From NCBI GenBank assembly GCA_036675275.1, contig JAKFFG010000062.1, forward strand, positions 69,184-133,183: DNA of 64,000 nt, in the 5' to 3' direction. The translations under genes were made by a program, and so were the position numbers. Under the pieces are notes generated by a model. That model was not told where the DNA came from. It saw only the letters and a list, made by a program, of their open reading frames with translations, and made no database searches. Every line of letters begins with the position of its first letter. The first letter of the stretch is position 1. Of the stretch, positions 50,872 to 59,960 are shown piece by piece. The DNA is from Pollutimonas sp036675275 (lineage in GTDB: Bacteria; Pseudomonadota; Gammaproteobacteria; Burkholderiales; Burkholderiaceae_B).

Positions 50872-51525
50872 ATGCTCGCTTCCCGCATCGATCATCTGGT
50901 CATCACCGCGCCCACGCTGGCGCAAGGTGTGCAGTATCTGTCCCAGGCCTTGGGCGTGAGTCCGCAAGCGGGCGGTGTCCATCCGCGCATGGGTACGCAT
51001 AACTGCGTGCTGCGGCTGGGTCCGGATCTGTATGCGGAAGTGATCGCCACCGATCCGGATGCGGCTGCGCCCGGCCGGCCGCGCTGGTTTCAGCTTGATG
51101 ATGCCAGTTGGAATGACCGTCCGCAGTTGGCGACCTGGGTGGTGCGCAGCAGCGATATTCGTGCGGCGCAAGCGGTAGCCGGTATCTCTAACGGCGAAAT
51201 TCATGCGATGACGCGCGGTGAGCTGGAGTGGCTGATAACGATTACCGAAGACGGCAGCTTAACTATGGAAGGCGCCATGCCTGCATTCATTCAATGGAGT
51301 GCTTCCCAGCATCCGGCCGCATCGATGCAGGACATGGGCTGTTCCTTGATCGGCCTGGAATCTCATCATCCCGAGGCTCCGGCCATTGATGACATGTTGC
51401 GCCGCATTGGTTTTGAAGGAAGTTTTTCGGCACATGCCGTGCCAGCAGGCACGCAGCCGTATCTGGTCGCGCATATCCAGACGCCGGACGGCCCGCGTCA
51501 GCTGGGCAATGTCGGCGGCCGCTGA
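50872..51525 (+). CDS. VOC-superfamily (glyoxalase-like) protein
   Basis: 217 aa. Starts with the glyoxalase-like hallmark RIDHLVITAPTLAQGVQYLSQALGV and continues HPRMGTHNCVLRLGPDLYAEVIATDPDA, containing the conserved His and Glu of the metal-binding fold. The second half is a less regular repeat of the beta-alpha-beta-beta-beta unit (GCSLIGLESHHPEAPAIDDMLRRIGF). Members include dioxygenases, lyases and resistance proteins; no specific activity can be given. Start follows a purine-rich CAGGAATCCGCTC stretch. Confidence 0.85.
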   Translation: MLASRIDHLVITAPTLAQGVQYLSQALGVSPQAGGVHPRMGTHNCVLRLGPDLYAEVIATDPDAAAPGRPRWFQLDDASWNDRPQLATWVVRSSDIRAAQAVAGISNGEIHAMTRGELEWLITITEDGSLTMEGAMPAFIQWSASQHPAASMQDMGCSLIGLESHHPEAPAIDDMLRRIGFEGSFSAHAVPAGTQPYLVAHIQTPDGPRQLGNVGGR

Positions 51526-51643
51526 CCCGGAGTGGGGCCCTAGACCGCTGAACGGGAATTCGGCCCTATAGTGTCGGCCCACGCGTTTCTGCAAGCCCTC
51601 CTCCCGTATAATCGGGCATGAGCAAATCTTATCTCCGCATCGC

Positions 51644-52501
51644 ATGAAGGTGCCCAAGCGTCTCGCTCCTCTTCTCGAAGAGGGCCTCATCGATGAAGTA
51701 ATCAGTCAACTGATGAGCGGCAAGGAAGCGACTGTTTATGTGGTGCGCAGCGGCGACTCCATACGTTGCGCCAAGGTCTACAAAGACGCCAAGCAGCGCA
51801 GTTTTCGCCAGGCCGCCTCGTATCGCGATGGCCGCAAGGTTCAGAACAGCCGCCAGGCGCGGGCAATGGAAAAAGGAACGCGCTACGGACGCCAGATGCA
51901 GGAAGAGCTCTGGCAAAACGCCGAGGTCGACGCCCTGTTCCGGCTTGCCAATGCAGACGTGCGTGTGCCGCAGCCATATATCTGCACCGATGGCGTGTTG
52001 CTGATGGAACTGGTGGTCGACGACATTGGCAACGTAGCACCCCGCTTGAACGATGTCGACATGACGCCGGAATACGCGCTGGAGTTGCACGCTTTGCTGA
52101 TCAACCAGGTGGTGCGCATGCTGTGCGCGGGCATCATTCATGGCGACCTTTCTGAATACAACATCCTGCTGGCTTCCGGCGGCCCCGTCATTATCGACTT
52201 GCCGCAGGCGGTAGACGCCGCCGGCAACAATGAGGCAGCCGCCATGCTGTGCCGCGATGTCGAAAACCTTGCCACCTTCTTCGGGCAATTCGCACCGCAA
52301 CTGCTGGACACCGACTATGGCAAGGAAATCTGGGCGCTTTTCGAGGCCGGCGAACTCACTGCCGAATCGGCGTTGAGCGGCCGTGTCGAGGTCGACACGC
52401 GCCCCGTAGACCTCGAAGCGCTGATGGACGACCTTGAAGACGCGCGTTTGGAAGAAGAAGCCAGGCTTCGATACGAGCAGAGCCTGCGCAGCGTCAACTA
52501 G
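51644..52501 (+). CDS. RIO-family serine protein kinase
   Basis: 285 aa. RIO1-type atypical kinase: nucleotide loop MSGKEATVYVVRSGDSIRCAKVYKDAKQRSF with the ATP lysine in CAKVYKD, catalytic loop IIHGDLSEYNILL (HGD), and metal loop VIIDLPQAVDA in place of DFG. The C-terminal acid-rich helix (VDLEALMDDLEDARLEEEARLRYEQ in segments) is typical of bacterial members. Bacterial RIO kinases have been linked to envelope and virulence regulation, but substrates are generally unknown. Confidence 0.92.
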   Translation: MKVPKRLAPLLEEGLIDEVISQLMSGKEATVYVVRSGDSIRCAKVYKDAKQRSFRQAASYRDGRKVQNSRQARAMEKGTRYGRQMQEELWQNAEVDALFRLANADVRVPQPYICTDGVLLMELVVDDIGNVAPRLNDVDMTPEYALELHALLINQVVRMLCAGIIHGDLSEYNILLASGGPVIIDLPQAVDAAGNNEAAAMLCRDVENLATFFGQFAPQLLDTDYGKEIWALFEAGELTAESALSGRVEVDTRPVDLEALMDDLEDARLEEEARLRYEQSLRSVN

Positions 52502-52591
52502 CTTTGCCCTGCATGACCGGCGCCGCCAGGCATGCGGGACACCCGTGCACACCCAGCGCTGCCAGGCATGCCACGCCCAGCGTTGCTGTCG

Positions 52592-54052
52592 TCAGCTTAA
52601 GCGCGGTCTGTTCCTGCGACGGGAAACGGCCAGCAGGATACCGTCAACGAGCAGGAACAAGACCAGGCTGACACCCATCACGGGAAGGAACCAGCCTGTC
52701 AGTCCCGCTACTATCAGTATTGCTATTCTCGCTCGAACAGGGGCTTTGCCAAGCAAAGAAAGCAGGCCCGTGCGCCTGCTGGTTGCCGCGGCGGTGGACG
52801 ACAGCCTGCGCCACCACATGGCATAACCCCATACGATCATGGTAAGCAGGCCTGCAGCAAAGAATATGAGCACAAGCTGATTGGCCAGTCCAAACAGCGC
52901 GCCCATATGGGCGTCTATACCCCAGCGGGTAAGCTTGGCCGCCAGCGGGAAATCAACAAAACGGATTTGGTCGACTACAGCCATATTGCGCGGGTCGATC
53001 GCGACAGCATCCACTTGCGTCGGCCAGCTGCGATCGATTTCCGTAACCGTCCAGGCCTTGCCCGGCTTGGCCGGCGGCCGGATCTCAACCTTGCCGGCAT
53101 CAATGCCCGCCATCCGCGCCGCGGCCAGCACGGAATCAAACATGGCCGCATCATCCACGCCGGGCGGTGCCGCGATGGCGTGATGGTGATGCGCATGCTC
53201 GTCGGCCACTGACCCGCCAGGCGTCGAATCCAGGCTGGTCGCCACAGAGGGCGTCCCCCAACCGTAGTAAGCCCGCAATACCGAAATATTTCCGCCGGCC
53301 CACTGCGACCACGTCAGACCGGTTACCGAAAAAAACAGCACCCCGATCAGGACCCAGAGCCCCAGCCGGCCGTGCCAATCGCGAAGACGATGGCGGCGCA
53401 CCGGTGAGGTGCCGGAAACGGCCCGAGCAAGCCGCTGGCGGCGATATTTCACCATCCACAAAGCGAGCCCACCAAGCGCCGCAATCCAGAGCCAGGAGGC
53501 GGCAAGTTCGCTATACAGGCGACCCGCGTCGCCCAGATGCAACCCACGGTGAAACAAGTCTATCCATGCCCGTATCGGCAAGACGCCACTGGTTCCATAC
53601 ACGCCAAGGTCGCCGCGGACCTCGGCTGTCACGGGGTCAATAAAAATGGCCCGGCTTTCCGAGGGTCCCATCCCCTGCTCGGTAAACATGACTCGCGTCG
53701 TGGTGCCGGGCTCATGCGCCGGCCTGATGGCCACCAGCGCAGCCTGCTCGTCAGTCACTTTGCGCGCGGCGGCTATCTGGTCCCGCAACGGCGCCGGCTT
53801 TCCGGTGCTGTCGGTATAAAGCTCATGTCTGTAGACCCGGTCCTCGATCTGGGGAGTTAGGGCATACAGAATGCCGCTGAGGGCGGCGGTAAAGAGAAAC
53901 GGCCCCACCAGCAGGCCAATATAGAAATGCAGCCTTGTCAGCAATGCCAGCCCCCAGCGCTGGTCGCCGGGTGCAACAGAGGCGGAAGTCCCGGCGGCTT
54001 TGGCCTGCGCGGGAGCGGATAATTTCGAAACGGTAGTCGTATCGGTCGACAT
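52592..54052 (-). CDS. PepSY-associated transmembrane protein
   Basis: 486 aa inner-membrane protein of the PepSY_TM family. Four main hydrophobic helices (FYIGLLVGPFLFTAALSGILYAL; SWLWIAALGGLALWMV; LGLWVLIGVLFFSVTGLTW; LVLIFFAAGLLTMIVWGYAMWW) with PepSY-like periplasmic regions, and conserved histidines (LHFYIG, FHRGLHLGD). Often adjacent to siderophore or copper uptake genes and proposed to act in ferric reduction; here the neighbour is a His-rich DUF2946 protein, which fits metal handling. No TonB-dependent receptor is present in the window. Confidence 0.88.
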   Translation of the reverse strand: MSTDTTTVSKLSAPAQAKAAGTSASVAPGDQRWGLALLTRLHFYIGLLVGPFLFTAALSGILYALTPQIEDRVYRHELYTDSTGKPAPLRDQIAAARKVTDEQAALVAIRPAHEPGTTTRVMFTEQGMGPSESRAIFIDPVTAEVRGDLGVYGTSGVLPIRAWIDLFHRGLHLGDAGRLYSELAASWLWIAALGGLALWMVKYRRQRLARAVSGTSPVRRHRLRDWHGRLGLWVLIGVLFFSVTGLTWSQWAGGNISVLRAYYGWGTPSVATSLDSTPGGSVADEHAHHHHAIAAPPGVDDAAMFDSVLAAARMAGIDAGKVEIRPPAKPGKAWTVTEIDRSWPTQVDAVAIDPRNMAVVDQIRFVDFPLAAKLTRWGIDAHMGALFGLANQLVLIFFAAGLLTMIVWGYAMWWRRLSSTAAATSRRTGLLSLLGKAPVRARIAILIVAGLTGWFLPVMGVSLVLFLLVDGILLAVSRRRNRPRLS

Positions 54053-54160
54053 AAGTCACCCTGGATGTATGGCAGGAATGCCCGGGCGGCGCGGCAGCCC
54101 TCCTTCACACTCTGTCAGAGAAGGCAGGATCGACCGTATTTGACGGATTGTCGCGAGTCT

Positions 54161-54637
54161 TCACGCCCGAGGCGAGCGTTCGTTGTTGGCGGAGGAGCCA
54201 GGCGGCGCACGTGGCAATGCGTCGGGGAAACTGTCGGTGATGACGTGATGGTTGGAGCAAGCTTGCGGGACCGGCTCGCGGCTCAGCATAGCCACATGCA
54301 CCGCCACGCTGCTGCAGCCCCCCAGAACCGGCAGCTGCGTCAGGAGTGGGCAATAGCCGCACTTGGCCAGGTCATGGCCCGAATGTTCAGCAGGAGCTGA
54401 AGCGGGATCGCCATGGTCGTGAGCGGAGATACCCGCTTCGTGGCTCATGGCTTCGTGCATCGCGGCCTCGTGACCCGCGGATGCATGCGACATGGCAGCC
54501 TCGTGACGCGCAGGTGCGTGCGCCATGGCCAGCGACTGGGAAACAACCGGCGCGACGAAGATCATCAGCATGGCCAGCAAGGCCAGCCAGGCCGTGTATC
54601 GATGTCGACGGTTGCGGTTCAATGTGGCTCCATGCAT
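54161..54637 (-). CDS. DUF2946 protein, histidine/methionine-rich
   Basis: 158 aa. N-terminal hydrophobic segment (YTAWLALLAMLMIFVAPVVSQSLAMAHA) that is a signal or anchor, then a region dense in His/Met/Ala repeats (ARHEAAMSHASAGHEAAMHEAMSHEAG, here in pieces), and the DUF2946 block KCGYCPLLTQLPVLG with a CxxC pair. The pattern suggests metal binding, probably copper, in the periplasm. 108 bp upstream of the PepSY gene on the same strand. Confidence 0.85.
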   Translation of the reverse strand: MHGATLNRNRRHRYTAWLALLAMLMIFVAPVVSQSLAMAHAPARHEAAMSHASAGHEAAMHEAMSHEAGISAHDHGDPASAPAEHSGHDLAKCGYCPLLTQLPVLGGCSSVAVHVAMLSREPVPQACSNHHVITDSFPDALPRAPPGSSANNERSPRA

Positions 54638-54657
54638 GGAAGGTGTACAGCTACCGC

Positions 54658-55206
54658 CTACCGGCCCCTATCGGCCGGTTTTCTGAAATCGCTTGCTATC
54701 CACGCTGCGGCACTATCGGGCGTCAGCTTGAAGCTTGTCGGCACCTCGACCTGGGCAAGCTGCTCACCCGCCTCATCGCAGGCACTTAGCGTTGCAGACG
54801 GATTATCGTCATCCGGCACGATATCCAGCTTGATGGTCAGGCGTGCGGACGCCGTTCGTACTTTGAGGCTTTTGTGCAGCATGGCGTGCAGCTGTTGCTC
54901 GTGGCGGCGCAAGACTTCGGAAGCCGTCTTAACCAGGGTATAAAAGGCGGCAGCGTCCAGCGGCTTGGGATTCTTCTTGTCCCGGCCCATGGTCCATGGA
55001 CCGACCAGCGCTGGCTCATCCTCCCCATCCATGATCATTTCCACGGCCCAACCATCGTCGTCTTCGTTTTTGATGACACGCGCCGTCCAGCCATCATCGC
55101 ACCAAAGACGCGGCTCTTGTATCCTGGCGTCCTGCTCCGGTTCATCTTCGTGCATGTCCGCGCCGTCGGGGATGGACTGATGGTTCACAGTGTCATTACT
55201 CCGCAT
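54658..55206 (-). CDS. Hypothetical acidic protein
   Basis: 182 aa, no signal peptide or membrane segment. No family recognised. A conserved-looking middle with WCDDGWTARVIKNEDDDGWAVEMIMDGEDEPALVGPWTMGRDKKNPKP (in pieces) and a C-terminal half with KLDIVPDDDNPSA. Length, codon use and lack of overlap on the other strand support coding. It lies 20 bp upstream of the DUF2946 gene, same strand, so may be co-transcribed with it and the PepSY gene. Confidence 0.75.
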   Translation of the reverse strand: MRSNDTVNHQSIPDGADMHEDEPEQDARIQEPRLWCDDGWTARVIKNEDDDGWAVEMIMDGEDEPALVGPWTMGRDKKNPKPLDAAAFYTLVKTASEVLRRHEQQLHAMLHKSLKVRTASARLTIKLDIVPDDDNPSATLSACDEAGEQLAQVEVPTSFKLTPDSAAAWIASDFRKPADRGR

Positions 55207-55345
55207 GGTTGTTCAAAGCATAGTTTATTCAAATATCGTACGGCAGGCGGTATGCTTGCACGTTTCTCTCGAATAAGCGAATTGCACCGGCAAACAATGC
55301 CAAGCCGCGATAAGATATCGCCACACTCATTCGCCGAGGTCCAAA

Positions 55346-55900
55346 GTGCCTGATTCCCCGCTTCCGTCGGTCATCGCCGTCAGCAAACGCCCCGCCCACA
55401 CTTTCAGCAAAGACCTCCATGACAGCATTACTTTGCTCACCGCGCTGGGCGTAGAAGGAGACGCCCACTGCGGCGTCACCGTCAAGCATCGCTCCCGTGT
55501 CGCAAAAAACCCCGACCAGCCAAATCTGCGACAAGTTCATCTGGTGCATAGCGAGCTGCACGAGGAACTGGCGGCACAGGGTTTTCAGGTCGGACCGGGG
55601 CAAATAGGCGAGAACATCACCACCCGCGGCATAGACCTGCTGCAGTTGCCCAGGTCGACCAGGCTGCACATAGGTGCAACTGCCGTGGTGGAGGTCACGG
55701 GCCTGCGCAACCCTTGTTCGCAACTTGATTCATTCCAGGCTGGCCTGATGGCAGCCGTGCTGTCGCGCGACGAACAGGGACGGCTGATACGCAAGGCAGG
55801 CGTGATGGGCATAGTGTTGCGCGGAGGCACGGTTTTTCCGAACGACCGCATAGTTATTGCGCTGCCCGATGGACCGCGGCAGCCGCTGGAACCGGTGTAA
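55346..55900 (+). CDS. MOSC domain-containing protein
   Basis: 184 aa starting at GTG with GAGG six bases upstream. MOSC domain of molybdenum cofactor sulfurase and YiiM-like proteins: GVEGDAHCGVTVKHRSR, QVHLVHSELHEELAAQGFQVGPGQIGENITTRGIDLLQLPRST (in pieces), and VTGLRNPCSQLDSFQAGL with the conserved Cys. Such stand-alone proteins are thought to handle sulfur or sulfur carriers, or to reduce N-hydroxylated compounds with Moco. Convergent with tcdA. Confidence 0.9.
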   Translation: MPDSPLPSVIAVSKRPAHTFSKDLHDSITLLTALGVEGDAHCGVTVKHRSRVAKNPDQPNLRQVHLVHSELHEELAAQGFQVGPGQIGENITTRGIDLLQLPRSTRLHIGATAVVEVTGLRNPCSQLDSFQAGLMAAVLSRDEQGRLIRKAGVMGIVLRGGTVFPNDRIVIALPDGPRQPLEPV

Positions 55901-55925
55901 TCGCCGGCACAGCCCAAAGGCTTAC

Positions 55926-56777
55926 TCAGGCAAATTTTCCGTTCAGCAGCCAGTGCACCGCCTCGTTGGCGGCGGCCATACCCATTGCCGCCGTCACGGT
56001 AACAACCGAGCCATATCCTGCGCAGGACAAGCCCTGCAGTGTATCGGTTGGCTGTTGCGTAACGTAAGACTCGTCGGATACGTTCAGGTCGTCAGGTGAC
56101 AGCCACTGGGCCGGCAACAAGGCAGGCTGGTCGAACCACAAGGCGCGAACACCCATCTTGGGCACGCGCTTGCGCGGCTTGCCCGCATGGTCGGAAGCCT
56201 TGGGATAACGGTGCTGGCGGCGCAAGGTATTGCGCAGCTTAGCCAGCAAGGCATCGTTGATGGCAGCGGACAAGTCGCCGGCTCGCAGAGCGAGCGGATT
56301 GGTCTTGCCGCCTGCCCCGCCGCACACCAGAACTGGAATTTTGCGTACACGCGCTTCCAGTATCATGGCGATCTTGGCCTGGGCCTGATCGGTGCAATCG
56401 ATGATCAGGCCGGCATCGGCGCCGAAAACTTCAGCGACATTATCGGGGCTTACGAAATCATCAACCAGCCGGACGCGGCACCCGGGATTGATGCCTTGCA
56501 CGCGCTCGCCCATGGCCGCGACTTTGGACTTGCCCAGCGTTTCAGTAAGCGCATGCAGCTGGCGGTTGATGTTGGATTCGGCAACATGATCGAGGTCGAT
56601 GAGGCTTATGGCCCCCACGCCGCAACGGGCCAGCGCCTCGGCGCACCAGGACCCCACCCCTCCTATGCCGGCCACCACAACGTGCGCGTCGCGCAATTTC
56701 TGCAGGCTGCCGGGGCCATACAGGCGTTCAAGGCCGGCAAAGCGGCGTTCGGTATCGAATTGACAAGTCTCGGACAT
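55926..56777 (-). CDS. tcdA: tRNA threonylcarbamoyladenosine dehydratase
   Basis: 283 aa E1-like enzyme that cyclises t6A37 to ct6A in tRNA with ATP. ERRFAGLERLYGPGSLQKLRDAHVVVAGIGGVGSWCAEALARCG is the adenylation fold entry; DHVAESNINRQLHALTETLGKSKVAAM carries the conserved Arg and Asn; CTDQAQAKIAMI follows. A C-terminal segment SCAGYGSVVTVTAAMGMAAANEAVHWLL completes the ThiF/MoeB-like domain. Formerly called CsdL/YgdL. Confidence 0.93.
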   Translation of the reverse strand: MSETCQFDTERRFAGLERLYGPGSLQKLRDAHVVVAGIGGVGSWCAEALARCGVGAISLIDLDHVAESNINRQLHALTETLGKSKVAAMGERVQGINPGCRVRLVDDFVSPDNVAEVFGADAGLIIDCTDQAQAKIAMILEARVRKIPVLVCGGAGGKTNPLALRAGDLSAAINDALLAKLRNTLRRQHRYPKASDHAGKPRKRVPKMGVRALWFDQPALLPAQWLSPDDLNVSDESYVTQQPTDTLQGLSCAGYGSVVTVTAAMGMAAANEAVHWLLNGKFA

Positions 56778-56907
56778 GTTGGGGTCGGGCGTATGCGAAA
56801 AAAAATGACTGGCTCAACGGTATCACGTCGGAGCAACGCCTGAGGCCGCACAACTGATTTAATATGTCGGTATATCGCAACTCGAATCATGTTCTAGTCA
56901 GAAACAC

Positions 56908-57558
56908 GTGAATCACGCCTTTACACCTGCGCCACACTCTGCCACTGCTCCCAGCACTTTTCGCTTGTTGACTGAAGCTGAGCGCCATGCGTCCATGATG
57001 GACGCACTCGCCGGCTGGAGAGACGATGAAGACGTCTGGATATACGGATACGGCTCGCTTATCTGGCGGCCCGAGTTTCAATTCATCGAGCAGCGAGCGG
57101 CCCTGCTCCACGGCTACCATCGCGCACTATGCCTCTGGTCGCGCGTCAACCGCGGTACGCCGGACAAACCGGGCTTGGTGTTCGGCCTTGACGCCGGCGG
57201 CTCGTGCCGGGGCATGGCCTATCGAATCCCGGCCCGCGACGTCCCGTCCACGATGGAAGCCCTTTGGCGTCGCGAAATGCCCAGCGGCGCCTACATTCCG
57301 CGGTGGCTCAAGTGCCGCACAGAACACGGGATAGTCAGCGCGTTGACCTTCACCATGAACCGCTACACCGATGCCTATGTGCGCGACCTGCCGGCCGACC
57401 GGTTGATTGAGATTGTGCGGAACGCGCATGGCAGTTACGGCCCATGCATTGAGTACGTGCTTGAAACCGCCCGGGCACTGAAGCAGTCCAATATTCAGGA
57501 CAAGCGCTTGCAGCTGCTGGTTCACGAACTGCACAAGTCCTCGGCGGGCACGCCCTGA
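56908..57558 (+). CDS. ChaC-like gamma-glutamylcyclotransferase
   Basis: 216 aa. GGCT fold with the hallmark VWIYGYGSLIWRPEF near residue 45, HRALCLWSRVNRGTPDKPGLVFGLDAGGSCRGMAYRI, and the catalytic-Glu region WRREMPSGAYIPRW. ChaC enzymes degrade glutathione to 5-oxoproline and Cys-Gly. An N-terminal extension of about 40 residues precedes the fold, and an internal ATG is possible. Divergent from tcdA. Confidence 0.9.
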   Translation: MNHAFTPAPHSATAPSTFRLLTEAERHASMMDALAGWRDDEDVWIYGYGSLIWRPEFQFIEQRAALLHGYHRALCLWSRVNRGTPDKPGLVFGLDAGGSCRGMAYRIPARDVPSTMEALWRREMPSGAYIPRWLKCRTEHGIVSALTFTMNRYTDAYVRDLPADRLIEIVRNAHGSYGPCIEYVLETARALKQSNIQDKRLQLLVHELHKSSAGTP

Positions 57559-57609
57559 TATCCCTGAGTCCAGTAAACTAGTATTTCATCACCTTTTTAC
57601 CGTGCCATC

Positions 57610-58242
57610 ATGTCTGTTGCCGATCTTCGTCAGAAATATGAAAAATTCGAGCTGCTCGAGGCGTCCCTTGCTACGACGCCGCTGGAACAGTTCACGCTAT
57701 GGTTCAACGATGCACTGCAGGCCGCCGTGCCCGAACCCAACGCAATGACGCTGGCCACCACCACGCCGGAAGGCCGTCCCTCGGCCCGCATAGTCTTGCT
57801 GAAGGGTTTCGATGAGCGCGGTTTCATGTTCTTCACCAACTACACCTCGCGCAAGGGCCGGGAACTGGCGGCCAATCCGTTTGCCAGCCTGTTGTTCTTC
57901 TGGCCCCAGCTTGAGCGGCAGGTCCGGATTGAAGGCAGCATAGAAAAAGTATCCGCTGCGGAATCGGATGAATACTTTCAAAGCAGGCCACTGGGTTCGC
58001 GCATAGGCGCCTGGGTTTCGCCCCAAAGCCAACCCATCACCCGCGCCGAGCTCGAGGCACGGCAGCTCGCGCTGACCGAGTCGCTGGGCGCAGAGCCGCC
58101 ACGGCCGGAGCACTGGGGCGGTTACCGCTTGAAGCCCGATTACATCGAATTCTGGCAGGGCCGGCCATCGCGCCTGCATGACCGCCTGGCATTCCAGCTC
58201 GGCAGCGACGAAAACTGGGCGCGCACGCGGCTGGCGCCTTGA
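57610..58242 (+). CDS. pdxH: Pyridoxamine 5'-phosphate oxidase
   Basis: 210 aa FMN enzyme of the PLP salvage and synthesis pathway. Motifs: PNAMTLATTTPEGRPSARIVLLKGFDERGFMFFTNYTSRKGRELAANP (in pieces), VRIEGSIEKVSAAESDEYFQSRPLGSRIGAW, and the C-terminal WGGYRLKPDYIEFWQGRPSRLHDRL. All FMN and PLP contacts expected are present; length is standard. Confidence 0.97.
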   Translation: MSVADLRQKYEKFELLEASLATTPLEQFTLWFNDALQAAVPEPNAMTLATTTPEGRPSARIVLLKGFDERGFMFFTNYTSRKGRELAANPFASLLFFWPQLERQVRIEGSIEKVSAAESDEYFQSRPLGSRIGAWVSPQSQPITRAELEARQLALTESLGAEPPRPEHWGGYRLKPDYIEFWQGRPSRLHDRLAFQLGSDENWARTRLAP

Positions 58243-58265
58243 GCGCCGGCACACAGAAGGAAGCC

Positions 58266-58787
58266 ATGATAGCGACGCCACCCGACTTCGATGCCGACTT
58301 CTTTCGTTCGGCACTAGGCCGCTTTGCGACCGGCGTTACCATCATCACCACCGAAACCGATGACCAGCGGCCCGTGGGCCTGACGATAAGTTCATTCAAT
58401 TCGGTGTCGCTGGATCCACCCATTATCCTTTGGAGCTTATCGCGAGCCGCGTCGTCCTTGCGCCATTTCCTTGGTGCGCAGCGATACGTCATCCACGTGC
58501 TTTCCGCAACGCAACTTCATCTGGCGAAACGATTCGCCTATGGTCCGCAGGCGCATCGTTTCGCCGACCTTGCCCTGACGCGCGCCCCCGGCGGCACATT
58601 GATGCTGGACGACCCGGACTGCGCCGCCTGGTTCGAATGCCACAATCTCGAGCAGCATGAAGCAGGCGACCACCTTGTCTTTATCGGCCAGGTGGAACGC
58701 TGCCACCGCGACTCCGGCCAACCCCTGGTATATCATGCCGGGGATTTTGATCTCACACCCTCTACCGAGCCCTTGTCGAACGACTAG
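58266..58787 (+). CDS. Flavin reductase family protein
   Basis: 173 aa from ATG 58266, chosen for its AAGGA at ideal spacing; an in-frame TTG at 58239 inside the pdxH end is less likely. FMN-binding split barrel: SALGRFATGVTIITTETDDQRPVGLTISSFNSVSLDPPIILWSL (in pieces), FLGAQRYVIHVLSATQLHLAKRFA, and HHAGDFDL-like end (VYHAGDF). These enzymes supply reduced flavin to monooxygenases, e.g. the HpaC/ActVB types; the partner is not evident. The distance from pdxH suggests one transcript. Confidence 0.88.
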   Translation: MIATPPDFDADFFRSALGRFATGVTIITTETDDQRPVGLTISSFNSVSLDPPIILWSLSRAASSLRHFLGAQRYVIHVLSATQLHLAKRFAYGPQAHRFADLALTRAPGGTLMLDDPDCAAWFECHNLEQHEAGDHLVFIGQVERCHRDSGQPLVYHAGDFDLTPSTEPLSND

Positions 58788-58824
58788 GCATCGATACGTA
58801 TACACAAACAATGCAGGAAATACT

Positions 58825-59949
58825 ATGGCAGCAGATATAGACTGCGTCGTCCTTGGAGCCGGTGTAGTCGGCCTCGCCGTTGCGCGGGAACTCAGCATGG
58901 CGGGACGGGAAGTCCTTGTGGTCGAAGCGACCGAGGCAATCGGCACGGGCACCAGTTCGCGCAACTCCGAAGTGATACATGCCGGCATCTACTACCCGCA
59001 GGGCAGCCTGAAGGCGCAATTATGCGTGGCAGGCAAGCATATGCTCTACGACTATTGCATCGAACGCGGCATACCGCATCAACGCCTGGGCAAACTTATT
59101 GTGGCTGCCACGCCTGAGCAGAGCGGGCAGCTTGCCGCGATTGCCCAGCGCGCCACGCTGAACGGCGTCGATGACCTGTACCAGATCAGCGGCGCGCAGG
59201 CGCGCGAACTGGAACCCGCCCTGGTGTGCGACGCGGCATTGGTTTCGCCTTCCACCGGCATTGTCGACAGCCACGCGCTGATGCTGTCGCTGCAGGGCGA
59301 CGCCGAGAACCACGGCGCCCAATGCGTATTTCATACGCCTTTCCGCGCCGGACAAATACTGGACTCGGGCGAATTCCTGCTGCAGTTCGACGGCGCCGAC
59401 GCCATGGAGCTTACCGCCAATTGCGTCATCAACGCCACCGGCTTGTCGGCGCCCTCCGTTGCACGAAAACTGCTGGGGCAGCCCCAGCAACACATTCCGC
59501 AGGCCTACTTCTGCAAGGGCAGCTACTTCACCCTGTCGGGACGCTCGCCGTTCAGCCGCCTTATCTACCCGATGCCGGACAACGCCGGCCTGGGCGTGCA
59601 TCTTACGCTGGACCTCGGCGGCCAGGCCAAGTTCGGTCCGGACACTGAATGGATAGACCGCGAAGACTACACGCTGGATGCCCGGCGGGCCGATACGTTC
59701 TATGAGGCTGTGCGGCGTTATTGGCCGGCTCTGCCCGACGGCGCCTTGAATCCCGGCTATACGGGAATACGACCTAAAATAGTGGGCGCCGGCGTGCTCG
59801 CCGCAGACTTCGTGATTGCGGGGCCGTCCACGCACGGCATCCCCGGCTTGATAAACATGTTCGGCATCGAATCGCCAGGGCTCACGGCGTGCCTGGCGCT
59901 GGCGCAAACGACCCGCTCCGCACTCATGCAAACGCCCCACCAGGCTTGA
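58825..59949 (+). CDS. FAD-dependent oxidoreductase, LhgO/L-2-hydroxyglutarate dehydrogenase-like
   Basis: 374 aa from ATG 58825, with AGGAAA upstream. DAO-type fold: N-terminal CVVLGAGVVGLAVARELSMAGREVLVVEA, then GTGTSSRNSEVIHAGIYYPQGSLKAQLCV, which matches the L-2-hydroxyglutarate dehydrogenase group, DSHALMLSLQGDAENHGA, FCKGSYFTLSGRSPFSRLIYP and GYTGIRPKIVGAG. Oxidation of L-2-hydroxyglutarate or a similar 2-hydroxy acid is probable, passing electrons to quinone. purU follows at 11 bp. Confidence 0.9.
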   Translation: MAADIDCVVLGAGVVGLAVARELSMAGREVLVVEATEAIGTGTSSRNSEVIHAGIYYPQGSLKAQLCVAGKHMLYDYCIERGIPHQRLGKLIVAATPEQSGQLAAIAQRATLNGVDDLYQISGAQARELEPALVCDAALVSPSTGIVDSHALMLSLQGDAENHGAQCVFHTPFRAGQILDSGEFLLQFDGADAMELTANCVINATGLSAPSVARKLLGQPQQHIPQAYFCKGSYFTLSGRSPFSRLIYPMPDNAGLGVHLTLDLGGQAKFGPDTEWIDREDYTLDARRADTFYEAVRRYWPALPDGALNPGYTGIRPKIVGAGVLAADFVIAGPSTHGIPGLINMFGIESPGLTACLALAQTTRSALMQTPHQA

Positions 59950-59960
59950 CCGATAAAAAA

